Positions 8,228-17,072 of a stretch of 64,000 bases of DNA are shown here, piece after piece (position 1 is the first letter of the stretch; each line of letters starts with the position of its first letter). Under the pieces are notes generated by a model, which saw only the letters and a list, made by a program, of their open reading frames with translations, ran no database searches and was not told where the DNA came from. The translations under genes and the position numbers were made by a program. The stretch is from NCBI GenBank assembly GCA_963707835.1, contig CAVPRI010000001.1, positions 868,001 through 932,000 on the forward strand, written 5' to 3'. This DNA is from Bog-473 sp963707835 (lineage in GTDB: Bacteria > Actinomycetota > Acidimicrobiia > Acidimicrobiales > RAAP-2).

Positions 8228-9507
8228 CGTTCCCCCGAATTCCTCGGAATGTCCTTCCAGGGGCGACCCCGGAATTGGTCATCCCGGGGCAGCCCGAGCA
8301 GGCGCTCGGCGATCTTGTTGCGGTGGATCTCACTCGTCCCCGCGGCGATCGTGCGGGTGCGGGTCCGTAAGAAGGCCCACTCGGATCTCTCGGCCCATTC
8401 GTCCTCAGAGCGATACGCCGTGGCGCCGGCCTGGCCGAGGTCCATGAGCAGCTCTTGCACGCGCTGACGGTGCTCGGAGTGGAACACCTTCTCTAGTGAT
8501 CCGTCGGCGCCTGGCACGGCGCGGGCCGAGCGCTGCTCGCGCAGCATCGCACTGAGCGCTCTTCCCACACGGTCGTCCATCCACGCATCGAGGAGGCGCT
8601 CTCTGAGCTGACCGCTCACCGAACCTCCGTAGCGATCAACGAGTGCCTGGACGCCCCGGCCGGGTAGTCCCCCTTGAATTCCCTCCCCGGGATCCCCGCC
8701 GCTGTGCTCGATTCCCAGAGTCGTCCGGGCGACCTCCCACCCCCGCCCCTCCTCCCCGATCCGGAGCGTATCGGGGATCCTGGCACCGCTGAAGAAGACC
8801 TCGTTGAAATGGGCGTCCCCAGTGAGAAGTCGGAGCGGGCGGACCTCGACGCCGGCAGTTCGCATGTCCATGATGAATGCCGTGATCCCGGCGTGTTTCT
8901 CGGCCTCCGGATCGGTGCGGGCAAGGAGAAGGCCCCAGCGCGATTCGTGCGCCAGGCTGGACCACAGCTTCTGACCCTCGATGACCCACTCGTCCCCGTC
9001 GCGAACGGCGCGGGTGGAGAGGCCGGCCAGATCCGATCCTGCGCCGGGCTCGCTGAACAATTCGCACCAGGTGTCCTGGTGGCTTGCGATGCGATACAGC
9101 ATCGTCTTCTGGGAGTCGGTGCCGTGACGCAAGATCACGGGTCCCACCAGATCCATTCCGACTGGGTTCGTCGAATAGGGGGCGCGGATGCGGTTGAGCT
9201 CGTCGGTGACGATCTTCGCCCGCGACTTCGAGGCTGCCAGCCCACCGCTCCCGAGAGGCCAACGAGGTGCCGCGAGCCCTGAATCGGCGAGTGCCTTCCA
9301 CCAGGCAGATCGGTCAAGCGTGGCCCGTGCCGACCGCAGAGCTTCGCGGTCATCGTCCTCAATCGCCTTGAGCCATCCTTCGGGAAGGATCTGGCGTAGG
9401 TAGGACCGGACCGTGGCACGCAGGTCGTCGTCTCCGAGTTCGGAGAGCTCGGCGGGGCTGACTGTGGGCAGATGGCCCTCGAGGCCTTCGTCAGCGTCGG
9501 CACTCAT
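8224..9507 (-). CDS. Acyl-CoA dehydrogenase (FadE-like, larger partner)
   Basis: A 427-residue acyl-CoA dehydrogenase. 'CELFSEPGAGSDLAGLSTRAV' is the substrate/FAD loop, 'DEWVIEGQKLWSS' the middle beta-domain, and the C-terminal 'IAAGTSEIHRNKIAERLLGLPRD' the family end motif. It oxidises acyl-CoA to 2-enoyl-CoA and passes electrons to ETF. A second, differently built dehydrogenase lies two genes upstream (11063-12181). In actinobacterial steroid and branched-chain degradation such pairs form heterotetramers with one FAD site per pair, so a heteromer is plausible. It has four-base overlaps with the genes on both sides. Confidence 0.93.
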   Translation of the reverse strand: MSADADEGLEGHLPTVSPAELSELGDDDLRATVRSYLRQILPEGWLKAIEDDDREALRSARATLDRSAWWKALADSGLAAPRWPLGSGGLAASKSRAKIVTDELNRIRAPYSTNPVGMDLVGPVILRHGTDSQKTMLYRIASHQDTWCELFSEPGAGSDLAGLSTRAVRDGDEWVIEGQKLWSSLAHESRWGLLLARTDPEAEKHAGITAFIMDMRTAGVEVRPLRLLTGDAHFNEVFFSGARIPDTLRIGEEGRGWEVARTTLGIEHSGGDPGEGIQGGLPGRGVQALVDRYGGSVSGQLRERLLDAWMDDRVGRALSAMLREQRSARAVPGADGSLEKVFHSEHRQRVQELLMDLGQAGATAYRSEDEWAERSEWAFLRTRTRTIAAGTSEIHRNKIAERLLGLPRDDQFRGRPWKDIPRNSGER

Positions 9508-11057
9508 TCCGCCTCCAACAGTGACTGGATGAGGGAAAGGGCTTCGCGTCGATCGACCTTTCCGCGGTCTGTGAGGGGGATCTCGTCGAGGTCACACCAC
9601 TGTCTCGGGACTTTGTAGGCCGCCAGCTTCGAGCGGACGAATTGCGCCAGTGAGTCGTGATCGGGTCGGTCAGTCCAGAGAACGCCCGCCACCGGTCGCT
9701 CGCCGAGTCGGTCGTCGGGCACACCCACCACCACGGCATCGCGAACCAGATCTGAGCGGCGCACGGCGTCCTCGACCTCGGCAGGGAACACATTGAAGCC
9801 ACCAACCACCATCTTGTCCGTCAGCCGTCCGGTGATCCGGAGGTATCCATCGGAATCCACCCAGCCGATGTCACCGGTACGGATGTAGCCATCAGCGGTC
9901 ACCGACAGCGTCGCCTCGTCCGAAGCTGCGGCGGATTGGTTTGTCTTGACCTGGATCTCCCCTTCTGCAGAGCAGGGCAACGCCAGATCATCGGCGTCAG
10001 CAACGCGAAGAACGACATCGTCGAGCACCCGGCCCACCGAGCCGGGTGGTTCGCGGCCGCTCACCACGTCGTCGTAGCGGGAGAGGGCGATGGGTCCGGT
10101 CTCGCTTTGCCCGTAGCCCTGAAGAATCGGGACCCCATAGCGTTGCGTGAAGAGGTCCCTGGTCTTGGCCGACAGCGGTGCCGTTCCGGAGTAGACGTAA
10201 CGCAGGTTCGTCAGATCCAGATCTTCCTCGGCGGTGGCCAGCATGAGAATGGCCGCTGGGTTGAGCCGGAGGGCACTCAGGTGGTACCGCTCGACGAGCA
10301 CTCGGGCCGCCTCGACGCTGAACTTGTCGACGAGCGCGAATCGCCGTCCGGTCCACAGCGCAAATGCGAGCGAGGTGTAGCCGGCCAGATGCCCGTACGC
10401 GGTGAAGCTCACGATCGGGGCGACCGAACCTGGCGCAACGGAGCCCCGGAACTCTGGACTGCTCGCATAGCTTGCCGCTTGCTGGCGTGCTGCCTCCATG
10501 AGGCGGGCGTGGCTGGAGCGCAGCGCCTTTGGCCTCCCGGTCGTTCCCGACGTGAACACGATCACCGTGTCGGCATGGTCGGAGAGCTCGTGCAACTGGC
10601 CAGGGGATGGCGTGCCAGCCTTCACATCCGTTTCCAGCGAAAGGAGGTCGAACCGCGCCATGTCGCCGCCGCCGACGTCGTCGTCGTCGGACGTCACGCA
10701 TACGAGCCGGACATGCGACAGCTCGAGTTCCTCTGCGGCGGACTCAGGCGGTATGAGCCGGTTCACCGAGGCCACGGTCAGTCCGCGGCTCCAACAGCCG
10801 AGGCTGGCGACGATCCAACCGGCATGGTTGGACATGTAGACGCCGGCGACATCGCCCGGTCGCGCGCCAAGTCGATCCAGACCCCCAGCGAGAGCCTCCG
10901 CGGCAGCGGCAACCTGTGCATATGTCAAGGTCCGGCCGGACAGCTCGATCAGGAAGTCCTCGTGGGGGGCCTGAAGCAGACGCCTGTCGAACATCTCGAT
11001 GCTCGTCGTCGGATCCTGCGCCACGTGGTCAGGCCGTGTGGTCGATCGTGCCCCCAT
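9504..11057 (-). CDS. Acyl-CoA synthetase (AMP-binding, ANL superfamily)
   Basis: A 517-residue carboxylate-CoA ligase. It has the P-loop 'IVFTSGTTGRPKALRSSH', 'LQGYGQSETGPIALSR', the hinge segment 'YIRTGDIGWVDSDGYLRI' followed by 'TGRLTDKMVVGGFNVFPAEV', and the C-terminal catalytic lysine in 'TDRGKVDRREALSL'. It would activate the pathway acid through an acyl-adenylate. I start it at ATG 11057, five bases after the preceding stop, because the longer open frame only overlaps the neighbouring dehydrogenase. The downstream dehydrogenase overlaps its stop (ATGA). N- and C-domains are complete. Confidence 0.93.
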   Translation of the reverse strand: MGARSTTRPDHVAQDPTTSIEMFDRRLLQAPHEDFLIELSGRTLTYAQVAAAAEALAGGLDRLGARPGDVAGVYMSNHAGWIVASLGCWSRGLTVASVNRLIPPESAAEELELSHVRLVCVTSDDDDVGGGDMARFDLLSLETDVKAGTPSPGQLHELSDHADTVIVFTSGTTGRPKALRSSHARLMEAARQQAASYASSPEFRGSVAPGSVAPIVSFTAYGHLAGYTSLAFALWTGRRFALVDKFSVEAARVLVERYHLSALRLNPAAILMLATAEEDLDLTNLRYVYSGTAPLSAKTRDLFTQRYGVPILQGYGQSETGPIALSRYDDVVSGREPPGSVGRVLDDVVLRVADADDLALPCSAEGEIQVKTNQSAAASDEATLSVTADGYIRTGDIGWVDSDGYLRITGRLTDKMVVGGFNVFPAEVEDAVRRSDLVRDAVVVGVPDDRLGERPVAGVLWTDRPDHDSLAQFVRSKLAAYKVPRQWCDLDEIPLTDRGKVDRREALSLIQSLLEAE

Positions 11058-11062
11058 ATGCG

Positions 11063-12181
11063 TCAGCCCACCTGCGGCAATCGCAGATGCTGCGCCAAGG
11101 CGGCGCGGTGGTGAGTGGGCGAACCAAGGAGGTGCTGCAGTGACTTTGCCCTTCGAAGGAAGAGATGGGCCGAATGCTCCCATGTGCAACCCATCCCACC
11201 ATGGATCTGCAGGTTCTCGGCAGCGATTCGAAAGTAGGCGTCGCACGCGTAGGCCTTGGCCAGCGGAACATCGACGGAGGGACCTCCGGCCTCGACGGTC
11301 CGAGCGGCGTGATGGACGATGGCCCTGGTCCCTTCGAGCAGCAGCTTCATGTCGGCGCACTTGTGCTTGATGGCCTGGAATTCCCCGATGACCCGACCAA
11401 ACTGGATCCGGTGTCTGGCGTACTCGACTGATTCGTCGAGCGCGCGCTCCGCTCCGCCCAGCGCTTCGGCGGCGACAGCCAAACTGCCCAGTGCGAGGGC
11501 GTGCTCGACGGCGGCCCGAGCTCCCTCACCACTGCCTACCGGGCGCGCCGGACAGCCATGAAAGATGAGGTCTGCCTGTCTCCGCGTGAGATCGAGGGTC
11601 CGCAGGGGGACGACCTCGACCTGGTCTAGGGAAGTGTCGATCACGAAGAGCGACACCGACCCGTCCTCGGTGCGAATCGGGAGGAACGCCCAATCGGCAT
11701 TCTGGCCGTCGATGACCCGGTGTGATGTGCCGTTGAGGCGCCATGAATCGCCGTCACGGGTGGCCACGACAACGGAGGGGTCCGGTCCAGCCCACAAGTC
11801 GGCATCGGCCAGTGTTCCGATGGTCGTGCCGGCGACGAGGGAAGGGAGAAGATCGGATCGGACCTCGGCGTCGTCCACGCGTGATGCGACCGTCACGGCG
11901 AGGACTCCGGATGCCAGGAGGGGCGTCGGCAGCAGAACCCGTCCGGCTTCCTCGAACACGGCGATCAGTTCTCCGGCGCCCCCACCGGAGCCACCGTCCT
12001 CGAGGGGAACGACCAGGCCGGCCAGGCCGAGCTGCTCCGACATGAGTTCCCAAACCTCGGCACGGTAGCCCGTGTCGGATTCCATCCACTTTCGGATCGT
12101 GTCCTCGGGGACATGTTCGAACAGGAATCGCCGGACGGTGTCCCGGAGCGCTTCCTGGTCATCGGTGTAGAGCAGCGTCAT
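11063..12181 (-). CDS. Acyl-CoA dehydrogenase (FadE-like, smaller partner)
   Basis: A 372-residue dehydrogenase-fold protein. 'QEALRDTVRRFLFEHVPED' opens the N-terminal helical domain. The C-terminal end reads 'QIHGGMGCTWEHSAHLFLRR', the pattern I associate with the second subunit of heteromeric FadE enzymes. The middle domain is poor in the typical 'T-E-P-x-A-G-S-D' loop, which suits a partner subunit. It is encoded just upstream of the CoA ligase and in the same operon as the 8224-9507 dehydrogenase. Substrate size is unknown. Confidence 0.9.
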   Translation of the reverse strand: MTLLYTDDQEALRDTVRRFLFEHVPEDTIRKWMESDTGYRAEVWELMSEQLGLAGLVVPLEDGGSGGGAGELIAVFEEAGRVLLPTPLLASGVLAVTVASRVDDAEVRSDLLPSLVAGTTIGTLADADLWAGPDPSVVVATRDGDSWRLNGTSHRVIDGQNADWAFLPIRTEDGSVSLFVIDTSLDQVEVVPLRTLDLTRRQADLIFHGCPARPVGSGEGARAAVEHALALGSLAVAAEALGGAERALDESVEYARHRIQFGRVIGEFQAIKHKCADMKLLLEGTRAIVHHAARTVEAGGPSVDVPLAKAYACDAYFRIAAENLQIHGGMGCTWEHSAHLFLRRAKSLQHLLGSPTHHRAALAQHLRLPQVG

Positions 12182-12227
12182 CGCACCCGCTCGATCGGCC
12201 CGAAACGGGTCAGCACAGAGCGGTTCG

Positions 12228-13106
12228 TCATTTGAAGCCGAGGTCCTCCCAGCGGCTGTACACAGCCTTCAGCGCGGCACTTGCGCTCCCCGCGCTCTGG
12301 CGCTCCTTGTAGAGGTTTGCCTCGTCTTCACGCCACACGAGGTTGGTGAACAATGGATGCGCCACCTGGCAGAACGTGTTCCACTGGGCCATGCCCATCA
12401 TGGCCCAGAACATCTGCATGGCCTTGCGACCAAGCATCAGCCCGTCGGTCGAATGGTTCGCCACGGCGCGCGGATAGCGCAAGGCCTCGTCCTCCAATCC
12501 AGCGTCCGGGACGACCGAGGCCAGCACACCCCAATCGTCGAGCTCTCGGGCCGACAGGGTACGGCCAGTGATCAGGGCTTCATAGCCCCGGTTGATGCCC
12601 AGGCGGAGGAGCAGCACCGGAAGGAACATGTCGAACCCGGCCAGTCCGATCCGCGTCTGGGGGCGACCGAAGGTCGCGTCCTCGGCGGCCACGATCAGGT
12701 CACACTCGAGTGCAAGTTTGAACCCAAGGCCGAGCGCGGCACCCCGCACGGCGGCGATAACCGTCTTGTCGGACAACATGAAGTCGTCGTCGAGGTTCTT
12801 CGTGATGCCCCGAATGCGCCGAGACTGTGGCAGGCGCTTCCCCTTTTCGAGTCCGAACGTCTCGACCGGCGTCTTCCGGACGTCCTCACCCGCACAGAAG
12901 TGACTGCCGGCACCTGTGAGGATCACGACCTTGATGTCGTCGTCGTCCTCAGCGCGTTCAATGGCCCCGATCAACATCTCGTTCATCTCGGGAAACTGAA
13001 TGGCGTTTCGCCGATCAGGGCGATTCAAGGTGATCTTCGCAATGTGTCGCTCCACGACCTCGTAGACCACCCATTCCGATAGTTCATCGTTGCCGTCGTC
13101 AGCCAC
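12228..13106 (-). CDS. Enoyl-CoA hydratase/isomerase (crotonase family)
   Basis: A 292-residue crotonase with 'HIAKITLNRPDRRNAIQFPE', the oxyanion segment 'GSHFCAGEDVRKTP' and 'VRGAALGLGFKLALECDLIVA'. GTG start 13106 follows a clear GGAAGGAGG ribosome site. The C-terminal tail of about 40 residues ('WNTFCQVAHPLFTNLVWRED', ending 'YSRWEDLGFK') is longer than in typical crotonases and may form a substrate cap. It is the second gene of the six-gene operon, 27 bases after the first crotonase, so these are paralogs with probably different steps. Confidence 0.92.
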   Translation of the reverse strand: MADDGNDELSEWVVYEVVERHIAKITLNRPDRRNAIQFPEMNEMLIGAIERAEDDDDIKVVILTGAGSHFCAGEDVRKTPVETFGLEKGKRLPQSRRIRGITKNLDDDFMLSDKTVIAAVRGAALGLGFKLALECDLIVAAEDATFGRPQTRIGLAGFDMFLPVLLLRLGINRGYEALITGRTLSARELDDWGVLASVVPDAGLEDEALRYPRAVANHSTDGLMLGRKAMQMFWAMMGMAQWNTFCQVAHPLFTNLVWREDEANLYKERQSAGSASAALKAVYSRWEDLGFK

Positions 13107-13133
13107 GTGTCCTCCTTCCGATCGCAGGTGAGC

Positions 13134-13898
13134 TCAGGGACGGGTTCGAGCCCGCTGGTCGAGTATGGAGCGTGCACGGCTGCGAAACGGTTCCGAGCCT
13201 ATGAAGTGGGCCTGGAACGTTGCGCACTCCTCGAAGAAGGCAGGAGCAGGCCACTTCTCCATCCTGAAGAGCAGCGTGTACGCCTCGAGCACGTCTCGCG
13301 GCAGCTGCGCCAGATGGAGGAGCCGGTCGGCTGCGGCATCGATGGCGTTCTTTTCGGCAGCCTCGGCCAGTCCGAGGGCCTCGGCCGAGTGGGCGTCGAG
13401 CCGCTCCTGATCGGCCACGAGTTTCCAGAAGCCCTGACCCATCGACTGCTGCAGGAAGGCGGATCCACCGGCTCCGTGGACCAGACCGGCGACCGCCCAT
13501 CCCTGTTGGAGCCACCCCTCAGGCCCAATGAAACACATGTCGCAGGCGAGCGCGTAGTCGAGACCGAGGCCGACCGCCGGTCCGTTGACCGCGGCGAGCA
13601 CCGGCAGCGGCGATTGGCGAATCGCCCGCAGGACCGAATGGACGTTTCCATAGATCCGTTCTCGCACTTCATCGACTGTCGAATGGGCCGACAGTGCAGC
13701 GAACTGCTCCAGATCACCACCGGCGCAGAACGCTCCCACCCCCGTGAGGATCGTCCCGACCTGGGACTGCGCGGCTGCGCTCTCGAGCGCATCCCCGAGA
13801 AGGCGTGTGTCGTCTGGTCCGAGGGCGTTGCGCCGTTCGGGCCAGTTCATCGAGACGACGACGATCCCGTCGCTTCGCTCTTCGACGTCGATCGACAC
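13134..13898 (-). CDS. Enoyl-CoA hydratase/isomerase (crotonase family), first gene of the operon
   Basis: A 254-residue crotonase: 'GIVVVSMNWPERRNALGPDD', 'GVGAFCAGGDLEQFAAL' for the oxyanion hole, and 'VNGPAVGLGLDYALACDMCFI' for the second segment. I start it at GTG 13898, preceded by AAGGAAGGGGG; the open frame extends 19 codons further upstream without family resemblance. The C-terminal 'FEECATFQAHFIGSEPFRSR' is the usual crotonase end. It leads a probable single transcript through 7412 (crotonase, crotonase, dehydrogenase, ligase, dehydrogenase, crotonase). Confidence 0.9.
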   Translation of the reverse strand: MSIDVEERSDGIVVVSMNWPERRNALGPDDTRLLGDALESAAAQSQVGTILTGVGAFCAGGDLEQFAALSAHSTVDEVRERIYGNVHSVLRAIRQSPLPVLAAVNGPAVGLGLDYALACDMCFIGPEGWLQQGWAVAGLVHGAGGSAFLQQSMGQGFWKLVADQERLDAHSAEALGLAEAAEKNAIDAAADRLLHLAQLPRDVLEAYTLLFRMEKWPAPAFFEECATFQAHFIGSEPFRSRARSILDQRARTRP

Positions 13899-14971
13899 CG
13901 AGCCCCCTTCCTTGCACCAAGACCTGCGTCCTGTCCCAAACCTAGCCACCTCCATCGGAGGCGGTCAGCGCCTGCTCTTCTGGCCGTCAGGTGGTTGTCG
14001 ATCCTCTCGTTCCAATGTTGTGCTAAGCGTACTATTCCCTCATGGTGACCGAGATCGTCCCTCGCTCACGAGCACCGGACTGGAACAATCCTGATCATGG
14101 TGAGCGGCTCCACGGGCGGTGCAGAGCTCATCGGGCGACTGTCGTCGTGGATCACTTGACTGGCTCGGGGGCTTCGGCAGAAGTGCACTGACCGCCTCCC
14201 CCGCCAGAGGGCCTGGGAAGTCCACCGAGCTCGACGTGAGCGGTGGCCGCGCCGATCACGGCCCGTTGCAGGTTGACCAGGTGGGGGAGGTGAGCCCGCA
14301 GCGCAAGGGGCGTCAAGATGACCTCGAGAACGATCATCAGGACGACGGCCACCGTCCGCTGACCAAGCAATGAGGAGAGTTCGATGCGGGAATGACCTTA
14401 CAATTCCGCGGCGTGGCCCCTGCGGGCCCGGGAGGCAGGCTGTGTTCGGAATGTCATCCGGGTTGACGCGGACATTGCTCACCACCTCGCTCGGGTAGTG
14501 CTGCTCGCAGGCCTCTTGGACCAGGTGGAGAAGATGTCTCGAGGTATCCAAGGGATCAATCTGAATACGGGGCAGGATTTCGGCGGCCCATTCCAAGAGC
14601 TGATCCAGTTGGTCGGATCGGAGATCGAGTCTGACTTGGAAGATGCCGTCGCGACCCTGGAGGCGTGGCTATGGCAGCACGACAGCGCCGATGAACTTCC
14701 CAGCGCGACGCACGCCTTGAAGCACGCGCCGACCAACGTCGACGCCCAAGAGCCGAGATGGTACGAACGGGCGCCGCCGCTCTCTCGTTCGCTGACGGTC
14801 TACGATCATCTGCGCGATTTCCCGAAGGCCACGCGGCATCGCTGACCATCTCTGGGGTCTGCGGCAGGAACCCGCCGGCAGCCGTTCCCCACCTGGAAGC
14901 GCTCCTCGACGCCGGGTGACGCTCACGAGGCGGTGCTGAAGGTCGATGTGACTCCGACCCCCCATGGTGCC
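13899..14971. other. Gene-poor stretch, about 1.07 kb, possibly decayed coding DNA
   Basis: No gene can be supported. A TAnnnT box (TACTAT, 14030-14035) lies six bases before an ATG at 14042, as in leaderless actinobacterial genes. The frame it opens (14042-14191) has only 49 codons and no family resemblance. On the minus strand, pieces in one frame ('EWAAEILPRIQIDPLDTSR', about 14550-14600) are interrupted by a TGA at 14669-14671. A 72-codon minus frame at 14152-14370 holds one hydrophobic stretch ('VAVVLMIVLEVILTPLALRA'). These look like relics or chance. Confidence 0.5.
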
Positions 14972-15652
14972 TCAGGGGAGGATGGGAATCGGGATGACGA
15001 TGGTGGTGGTCGTCGTGGTGTCGGGCACCGAGGTCGTGGTGTCGGGCACCGTGGTCGTGGTGGGCGGGATCGTGGTGGTGGTGGGCGGGATCGTGGTGGT
15101 GGGCGGGCTCGTGGTGGTCGTGGTCCTAGGTCGGGTCGTTGTGGTGGTGGTCGTGGGTTTGGCCGTGGTCGTGGTGGTCTTGGCCGTGGTCGTGGTGGTC
15201 TTGGCCGTGGTCGTGGTGGTCGTGGAGGTCTTGGGTTTGGTCGTGGTGGTCGTCGTCGCTGACGTCTTCGAACCGGCCGGCGCCGTACTGGTCGGTGTGG
15301 CCACCGGGGTGCTGCTCAGCGTGCTCTCCGCCGTGGCGATGGGGGTTGATGTGCTCGTTGACCGGGGGGCGAAGGCCGCGACCGTGAACACGCGCGGGAT
15401 GAAGGGCAGCCCCGGCAGCACCAGGGCACCCGGGGGCCCTGGTGTTTGGGTAGCCGAGGTCGTGGAGGTCGTCGAGGCAGAGCTGGCGTGCGTCGTCGTC
15501 GTGGTCGTGGGCAAAGCGTGCACGCTCGCCACCCTGGGGTGGACCACGAAGACGCCGACCAGGACGACAACCACAAACAGCAGGAGGCCGACGCTGGCCA
15601 GGACCGTCCTGCGGCGATCCTGCTGCCAGGGGCTGCGGGGCACTCGCTTCAT
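14972..15652 (-). CDS. Thr-rich mucin-like protein with N-terminal membrane anchor
   Basis: A 226-residue protein. Basic residues 1-16 ('MKRVPRSPWQQDRRR') precede a single hydrophobic helix ('VLASVGLLLFVVVVLVGVFV', about 17-37), so the rest should be outside the cell. From about residue 115 it is almost pure Thr with spaced Lys, Pro, Ala and Val, ending 'TTTIVIPIPILP'. Such stretches are extended, often O-glycosylated stalks or wall linkers. No enzymatic domain is present. The repeat DNA is coding on this strand; the equally long plus-strand frame ('VVVVVVSG') is a shadow. Function unknown. Confidence 0.75.
   Translation of the reverse strand: MKRVPRSPWQQDRRRTVLASVGLLLFVVVVLVGVFVVHPRVASVHALPTTTTTTHASSASTTSTTSATQTPGPPGALVLPGLPFIPRVFTVAAFAPRSTSTSTPIATAESTLSSTPVATPTSTAPAGSKTSATTTTTTKPKTSTTTTTTAKTTTTTAKTTTTTAKPTTTTTTTRPRTTTTTSPPTTTIPPTTTTIPPTTTTVPDTTTSVPDTTTTTTIVIPIPILP
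15000..15262. repeat. Low-complexity GTGGT/ACCAC repeat tract
   Basis: About 260 bases of imperfect ACC-ACG-ACC codon repeats (GTGGTCGTG on the plus strand) encode the Thr-rich tail. Tracts like this expand and shrink by slippage, so the length of the encoded stalk may vary between strains and is vulnerable to assembly error. Confidence 0.8.
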
Positions 15653-16161
15653 GCGTCGCTGCCCGCTTCGTGAACCCCACCGTCACCCGACGCCCTCTGG
15701 AACAGCTCCACGTCGCGGCAAGTTACTCCCTTCGGAGGTTGTCGGAAAATTGTGGCTTGAACGGCTGGTGAAGGCCGGGTAGACACCGTCGGGCGAGCTC
15801 CGGCTCGAGACTCCCAAGGCCGGACCCTCTGCCCCTCTAATACCCAATGGGGTATATGTCGCGCTGCGGATGGCGATGGTGCGGCCAATATGCGGCGGCC
15901 GGCGCGGCACGGTTGCGGCGTCACCTGGAGCAGGTGCTCGGGGACGTGCCGGAGCGCTGTCGGTGCCGGGAGCGGGGCTGGGAAGCGCCCCAGAAGCCTG
16001 GGTCGCCTGTTCGGTGAGGCTGGACGCTGAGCCGAGGTCTCACGCCCGGGACGGAGAGGAGCGGGCGGCCGGTAGGCCGTGAGAGTGCGAGGTTCGAAAT
16101 GGGCCGATCTCACACCAGCCCTCCTGGACCGACGACAGCTACCGCTTGGGAAGGGGATACC
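15653..16161. other. Intergenic stretch, 509 bases
   Basis: No gene is supported. It holds the palindrome at 15840-15855 and a 56-codon plus-strand frame (15847-16017, 'MGYMSRCGWRWCGQY...') with four cysteines, which I cannot assign to a family. On the minus strand it must contain the promoter of the Thr-rich gene, but no clear -10/-35 pair stands out. Confidence 0.4.
15840..15855. promoter_or_regulatory. CsoR/DUF156-like palindrome
   Basis: ATACCC-AATG-GGGTAT is a perfect 6-4-6 inverted repeat. G/C-tract palindromes flanked by AT are typical operators of copper or formaldehyde sensors of the CsoR/FrmR family. No such regulator, nor a copper gene, is in the window, so the assignment is tentative. 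The nearest downstream gene on the minus strand starts 188 bases away. Confidence 0.35.
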
Positions 16162-17072
16162 TCACGAAGGTGTGGCGGGATCGGTGCCATGACCGATCCG
16201 GACGAAGAAGCGGCCGTCGTTCGCCGCCACGTAGAACTCGGCAATGTGGAATGCGAGAATTGGCCCTCCGCCGCGTGGCCTCACCGTCATGCGAACCTCA
16301 GCGAAGACGTACCAGTCCTGCACGACGCGGTCGAGGAGGTCCACCCGCAGGATCTCGAACTTGTCGGAGAACGCAGAGTAGTAGTCGCGGTTCGCCGCCT
16401 TGCCGACGAGCTGGGTCAGCGCTCCACTCTCCGTGACATAGTCGCGCACCCCACTCTGCACGTCCTCGTGCATCGTCTCCACCAGCGCGTCGACGTCACC
16501 TCGGGCCAGGGCCTCGAGGTATTGCTCGTGGAGCGCAAGGAGGGCGCGACGGAGCTGGATCGGATCGGTCTCGGGCACCGCGGCGCGGTACCCTTACCAA
16601 GTAGCTCGCGCGGAACCCAGGGCCAGATCAGCTCCCCGGTGATCCCAGCGGACTTGCCCACCGGGAACATGCCGAGCAGATGTGAGCCGGAGCTGGGCTC
16701 CGGCTCACCCTTGACATGACCAAAGGACATGGATTCCTGGAAGACATACCAGGTACCCCGGAGCTCGATGAGCGATTCGGAGGTGAGCAGATCGCTCCTC
16801 CCTCGAACCTGCTCGTAGGCGACCCGGATCTCGTCCCAGGTCGTGAGAATGGGTGCGTTCACGGTGCCGTCCCCATTGATCTGCGGCTGAATCGTGTAGC
16901 CGTACGGACCCCGCTCGCGGAGAGTGGACATGAGCTTGTCGTAGTCGCCGTCGGCGGCCGTGACCTCGGCGCGGATGTGGGTCCAGGTCTCCTCGGCGGC
17001 ATGCATCGAGGCCTCCGTGCTTCGCTGGAGCACCTCAGGGTCGGTATCGATCACCGGCATCGTTTCGCTCAT
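16162..17072 (-). pseudogene. SnoaL/NTF2-like protein, two halves split by a frameshift
   Basis: The upstream half starts at ATG 17072 behind GGGAGGAAAAC and encodes about 165 residues ('MSETMPVIDTDPEVLQRS' to 'GELIWPWVPRELLGKG'), with 'TWDEIRVAYEQVRGRSDLL' and 'ELRGTWYVFQES' resembling a SnoaL-like cone fold. At about 16585-16595 the frame changes to a second SnoaL-like domain of 138 residues ('IQLRRALLALHEQYLEALAR', 'NRDYYSAFSDKFEILRVDLL', 'FHIAEFYVAANDGRFFVRIG'). One missing or extra base separates them. Joined, they give a tandem two-domain protein of about 300 residues. It may be an assembly error or a true split; if split, the distal half could start at GTG 16578. Ligand unknown. Confidence 0.65.

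Noticed and set aside
14964..15782. Plus-strand 272-codon Val-rich frame over the Thr-rich gene
   Set aside because: It is the antisense of ACC/ACG threonine repeats. The minus frame has a credible membrane anchor and start; the plus frame does not.
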